Below, piece after piece: positions 59,701 through 64,000 of a DNA stretch of 64,000 nucleotides. The notes under the pieces were generated by a model that was not told where the DNA came from, did no database searches, and was given only the letters and a program-made list of their open reading frames with translations. The position numbers were made by a program, and so were the translations under genes. The stretch is from positions 2,427,451 through 2,491,450 of the forward strand of contig NW_021167083.1 of NCBI RefSeq assembly GCF_003711515.1. Direction: 5' to 3'. How positions within the stretch are numbered: the first letter of the stretch is position 1; each line of letters opens with the position of its first letter. This DNA is from Sodiomyces alkalinus F11 (taxonomy: Eukaryota; Ascomycota; Sordariomycetes; Glomerellales; Plectosphaerellaceae).

Positions 59701-60400
59701 AATATCTTTAAACTCGTGATAAATAGTAGGAATATTACGTAAATAGGGAGGAATATTAGAATTAACGGTTAGATTACTAGGCTCCTCCTATTAAGTAGCC
59801 GATAATATAACTCTACTAATCCGTGGTAAAGAAGAAAGATATTCGTTTATAGATAAAATAATAGTATAACGCGCGTTACGTTTAGCCGAATAAATCTGCT
59901 TCGGTATAGAGATAAGAGAAAAATAATCGGGGGATAAAGGGTAGATCCACGTATTAGTCCGTTAGTTAATAGTAGGGTTAACGGCGTAGAGTTAAGTGCC
60001 GCCTAGAATAATTTTAAGTTTTATATTCGTATGAATATTAATAATTCGAACTTCCTCCTTCTATAGTTTAGTAACCGACTAACTATCGGTCGCCTTAAAA
60101 AGTATAGTGGTGGTGCCGTAAGTCCGAATCTAAATATCGGCTCCACCTAAAGTCTAAGAGAGATTCTATACTAGGTTAGCCGCTAAGCCGCCGGTGGCTC
60201 CTAAAAGAGAACGGTCGATTAGACTGAATTCTATACCACTATTAAGTAAAGCTAGGATCTTAATCTATTCTTTACCCCGCCGCAGATTAACTTTAACCTC
60301 TACGATACAGCTAGTAGTACTCGGCTATAGCGGGGATAGTTCCTAATCGTTATTATTATATAATTCTATAACACAGGCAGGGATAAGGATAGTGTTAGAG
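56795..60400 (-). pseudogene. Gypsy-3 pol remnant with chromodomain
   Basis: On the minus strand: protease region about 60300-59950; reverse transcriptase about 59650-58950 with catalytic YLDN at about 59170 (YLDD expected); RNase H about 58780-58400; integrase about 58200-57500; and a chromodomain at about 56985-56850 (RYREFLIKWEGYPVEENT-EP), well preserved. It ends around 56795. TAG/TAA codons interrupt every domain. Confidence 0.83.
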
Positions 60401-61950
60401 CTAATAGTAGGAGGAGGTTTAGTTAGATTATTAGTAGTCTGCTATTAGCTAGATAAAAAAGAATATCTTTATGGGTAAGTATTAGCGTAATAGCCCTTCG
60501 CACGATATTTAAAATAAGTGATCTTATTAATAGGATAACGAATTAGAGGTGCGGAAGTAGGCTAAGTGTTCTGCTATTAGGTAGTGGTGATATTAGCGGC
60601 GTTATTATAGGGACGCTTAGTTCCCCGGAAGTCGTTATTACGACCGTAACGTTAAGAATAATTATTACGCGACTAGTAATTAACTACGTATTTACCACTT
60701 TTAGTAAGAATTAATTCGGCCTATTTAGCCCGTTAATCTAATTTGCGATACGTTATAGATAAGCCGCCTAGTACAATCTAAGGGCGTAAATTATCTCGTA
60801 ATTTCGTAATTATAGAAGTAACACCGATAATCTCCGGTAGGGGAATAGGGAGCTCGGATGTAAGTAATCGCCACTTAGCTTTAAAATTATCGTAGGATTA
60901 ACGGGGACCCTGCCGTGAGTCCTTATAGAATATACGTTAGACCGCCCGTAAAACTCGAGTATTACTATCTAGTATCCAGTCGCGGAGCTAAGCTAAAAAT
61001 TCGTCCTAAGATAGCTTACTATTAGGCCACCGTCGGTCGGCTTTTAAGTTATAATCCTGTTATAAGGAGGGTGCGAGGCACTATATAGTAAAAATAATAC
61101 GGTTAGTGTTATCGTTTAGAGTAGGGTTAATAATACGAATCTGCTATATCTGCGTAATAAAAGATTTATATTAAGCCTACGAAGTAGCGGAAAAATAGGG
61201 ATTTAGTATATTAAGTTTCGAAAAAGTAGGGTTCTCCGAAGTAATCGGCTATAGAGTAGCGGCTATTTAGACGGGAATAAGTTAATAATTTTAAATAGGT
61301 TAGTAGGACTATAAAGCCTGACTAGATACTATAGGTATATTAGGCGGGGGTATAGCTAAATTACTAGGAGTTAAGGGTGGGGGATATAAATATATAGTTA
61401 CCTAACTAAAATCGTCGGTAGTATTCGCCTGCTATTAAGTAGCGGCTATATTATCGGCACGTTACTGCCGAATATTCTTTAACTAATCGTATAGCTATTA
61501 TTAACGCTAGCGCTTTTATTTATAAGCCTGCTATTCTTATCTCTCTTATTTAAGCTGTATATTCTCTTTAGCTAATAGATCCCCCACCTCCCTAAGGCTA
61601 GGTAACTACGGTTTAATAAGTAATTAGGGTCGGGAATATAAAATCAGAGGTAAACGATTCCCTTAATCTTATTAACTTCCCGTGTATAGCTAATTTAGGT
61701 TAATACCAATCGTGGTCTTATAAGACCCTAAGCTAGTCTACGGTTAATCTATATCTATATCTATAGTACTAGATATATAAGGTAGAATCGGGGTATTCTC
61801 TAAGATTATAGGGCTAGGAGGAAATTTTAATTAAAACTCGGGTTAAAGACTAATAACACTGCTTATACTACTAATTATCTATAGCCGAGTAGTGCTATTA
61901 GTGGCAGGGTTATAGTTAGTTAGCTATTCGGCCGCTAACGACGAAGATAC
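60400..61950 (-). pseudogene. Gypsy-3 Gag remnant with zinc knuckle
   Basis: On the minus strand a knuckle reads YFKYRAKGYYANTYP at about 60520-60475, with Tyr at all three Cys and the His position (C-x2-C-x4-H-x4-C before RIP). Upstream (about 61950-60600) is a hydrophilic, Gln-rich Gag-like region. The 5' LTR begins to its right at 62097. Confidence 0.7.
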
Positions 61951-62096
61951 TTAATTAGGCTAAGGATCGCTAATATAAATACGAATACTATTATCGGACT
62001 AAGCCTCTAGTGGCCGATCGTTATTCGACTATTAGGTCCTAGATATACTGAATCCTGCCTAACGGTCACTATCCGCTTTTAGAGCGATTATCTTAT

Positions 62097-62403
62097 TAAG
62101 AAGAAGATATAGGTCTACCCCGAAGGGATAAGGACTAAAGGGTGATAGGGAGTAATAGATAAGGATCGTAGTCTTATATAAGGGGAGGCTAACTATAGGT
62201 TAACTAGTGGTTAATAGGAAGAGTATCTTAAAGGTAGGTGGTAGTGTAGAGGAGAGATAATCGCTAACCCCTTCCTTCTAGAATAGTCTAGCTCCCCGTC
62301 TTATATAATAAATATCCACTTATTAGTCAGCCGGTAGTCCACTACGTAGTCCACTACTATATCCTAGTACCTCCTAAGTCTTCCTTATATCCTACACCTA
62401 ATA
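62097..62403 (-). repeat. Gypsy-3 right LTR (5' LTR, 307 bp)
   Basis: Direct repeat of 53700-54006. Confidence 0.93.
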
Positions 62404-63350
62404 GCCTAGGCTGGGTTAAGGGCAGCTATCTGCTTAAAAGCAGCGGCCGTACGCTCCTAGGCCGCGAGGTCGTGCTTATATAATATAAGCCGTTATTATT
62501 TAACATCGAGGTGTTTCTGCTTACCGGTAAGACGCTACTACTATAGCCCGACGAATTACTTAAGGATCAACTCTATACTATCGAGCCTCTCATAGATATT
62601 TTCCGCCGTGTTCTAGCGGGCGTCGGCGATTTCCTTAGCTTAACGCCGAGTAGCTATAGCTTCCTCGGTAGACGACCGGTTAGCCTCTAGCGTTACTTAA
62701 CCTAAAGCCTCTCGGAGGATAACCTAGCATCGAACTACTATAGCCTAGTATTAGCATTATATTGGATTAGTAAGGGTACTATACAGGGTTAACGAGGGGG
62801 TATAGTTAGTAACACTTATATAACGACTCTTATTCAGGCCACCGTTCTTAATAGCGATAACTAAAACCTTTTATAGCTGCTCGGCAGCGTTCTTACCGGT
62901 AATAGGGAGCTATTATATATATTAGAAACGGGCCTACGGAGTAGTCTATAAAGGGAGGGGCTATAGGGATTAAGTGATAATAAAGATATATAACTTACTA
63001 CGCGGTACTTTAGGCTAGTATGCTTAGAGTAATAGTGACACTTATTTATACGCCGACCGTTATTAGCGTGTTAGCAGGTTACGGCCTTAATAGTACACGT
63101 CTTTTCCTTAAAGTTAATCGTTACTAACTTACACGTATAACGTATATAGGGGGCTCTTAGATCCCCGCCTATACCGATATCCACTACCTTTTAGCGGGGA
63201 GTAACCGATAGTATAGTAGTCGACGACGATATAGCCGTAGTGGAAGCAGGAGGCTTTAGCGTAGCCGGCTACGACGTAGCTGGCTACGCGGTAGACTGCC
63301 TAGTGGACTACGAGGTTAACACCGTACCTATAATCTTAATCCTCTAAGAG
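62404..63350 (-). pseudogene. Antisense ORF of Gypsy-2 (aORF2), N-terminal part with Cys motif and coiled coil
   Basis: On the minus strand from about 63350: a Thr/Ser/Pro/Ala-rich N-terminus (about 63310-63210, with a short repeat GTAGCYGGCTAC); a cysteine-rich block at about 63145-63000 with four intact Cys (YTCK, KTCT, VTC, NKCHY) and two Tyr where Cys fits, ending KCHY-x-SKHTSLK-Y-RV; then, in another frame, a long helical coiled-coil-like region (about 62870-62420: EANRSSTEEAIATRR, DARQNTAENIYERLDSIELI). It breaks at the Gypsy-3 insertion and resumes at 53699. Coding strand is inferred from Cys spacing and helix character. No family recognised. Confidence 0.5.
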
Positions 63351-64000
63351 AATCGCGTTCTACTCGCGGGAATAGCGGCGCGTTTATTATTATTATCTTC
63401 CTAAGAAGGTATAATAACTACGCGTGGTTAGCTAGTACCGGGGACTAAGAGACGTGCGGGAATACTTATAAGATAGTAGTTAACTAATAGAAGACTATAA
63501 CACGTTAGTACGCGGTATCTTAGATTAGGGGAAAACTTACGAAGAATAGTATAATCGGAAAGTTAAGTATAGAAGAGGAAGAAAGGAATATGAAGAGGGA
63601 ATAACGGCAGGTTACGACATATCCCTAAAAAGTAGTTATATAGATAACTATTATTTAGTATAAAGAAGGAAGCTACGAATCCATGGAAGGAGTAATAACG
63701 GACCCCACGTAATACCGGCTTTAGGAGTCTTTATAGATAAATTAAAGGGATAGCCTAGAATCATAAAGAGATAGACTATATAGGGGGCTAGTAAAGGAAC
63801 CGGTCAGGAACCTATCGGGGTCCCGGGTAGGATATTAGCTTTAGTGGTCTTAGTTAAGGGAACAAAGGGAGAGGATATATACCCAGGTTAGAGTTATAGC
63901 CGAAGAGGTCCTATATAGAAACCAGGCGGGGACTTATCGGGGTCCCGTCGTGGAAGGCTCTGGTTCGGGGTATCGAAGGGATTTAGAGACGGACTCGGAG
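63351..64000. other. Gypsy-2 right side, presumed approach to its 3' LTR
   Basis: RIP-mutated DNA without coding motif. A block CTTATCGGGGTCCCG-like occurs twice (about 63806-63825 and 63931-63948). The 3' LTR of Gypsy-2 may begin here or beyond the window. Confidence 0.4.

Larger units (their letters stand above)
53700..62403 (-). mobile_element. Gypsy-3: complete chromovirus with 307-bp LTRs
   Basis: An 8704-bp minus-strand Ty3/Gypsy element (5' LTR on the right) with Gag knuckle, protease, RT, RNase H, integrase and chromodomain. The unusually long 2.8-kb region between pol and the 3' LTR contains an antisense ORF. It sits inside the antisense ORF of Gypsy-2. No simple 5-bp target duplication is seen; instead 13-14 bp of similar sequence flank it (see findings). 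Confidence 0.93.

Noticed and set aside
1..64000. tRNA, rRNA, CRISPR or bacterial-type operon features
   Set aside because: None seen. The genes, the GT-AG intron, the kinetochore protein and the RIP pattern show a fungal nuclear genome.

Overview
This window looks like a repeat-rich, transposon-packed stretch of a filamentous ascomycete (Pezizomycotina) genome. About 59 of 64 kb is transposable-element DNA. The dinucleotides CA and TG are largely stripped from it and replaced by TA, while CG, CC and CT survive. That is the signature of repeat-induced point mutation (RIP). As a result TAG and TAA are scattered through every transposon reading frame, TGA is rare, and long open frames mean little in either direction. 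I therefore assigned coding strands from protein motifs, not frame length.

Layout, left to right. 1-11683: a minus-strand LINE (LINE-A) carrying a nested plus-strand LINE (LINE-B, 4593-10794) with poly(A) tail and 13-bp target duplication. 11684-12238: T-rich low-complexity DNA. 12239-16972: an LTR-flanked element (element D) in which I see no reverse transcriptase. 16973-18690: unassigned RIP-mutated DNA. 18690-20072: a second, partial copy of LINE-A. 20073-20797: AT-rich DNA without RIP marks. 20798-27253: a complete minus-strand Copia (Copia-1) with 286-bp LTRs and a GGGCC target duplication. 27254-31264: the only live gene island. 31265-41060: two related Copia elements tail to tail (Copia-2 plus, Copia-3 minus). 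41060-46712: a 5'-truncated minus-strand chromovirus (Gypsy-1). 46713-46985: a short segment without RIP marks. 46986 to beyond the window: a plus-strand chromovirus (Gypsy-2), interrupted at 53700-62403 by a minus-strand chromovirus (Gypsy-3) with 307-bp LTRs.

The island holds two convergent host genes 93 bp apart: a mitochondrial pentatricopeptide-repeat (PPR) protein (plus) and the kinetochore protein Mis12/Mtw1 (minus, one 59-bp intron). Copia DNA ends about 110 bp upstream of the PPR start codon and about 150 bp upstream of the mis12 start codon. RIP fades toward the outer edges of the flanking LTRs.

The most interesting pattern is in the three chromoviruses. Each appears to carry an extra open reading frame between the end of pol and the 3' LTR, on the opposite strand, converging on pol. 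These ORFs share a basic or low-complexity N-terminus and a cysteine-rich motif; two also have a glutamine-rich helical or coiled-coil region. In Gypsy-1 the pol stop and the antisense-ORF stop overlap in one TTAA. I do not recognise these ORFs as a named family.
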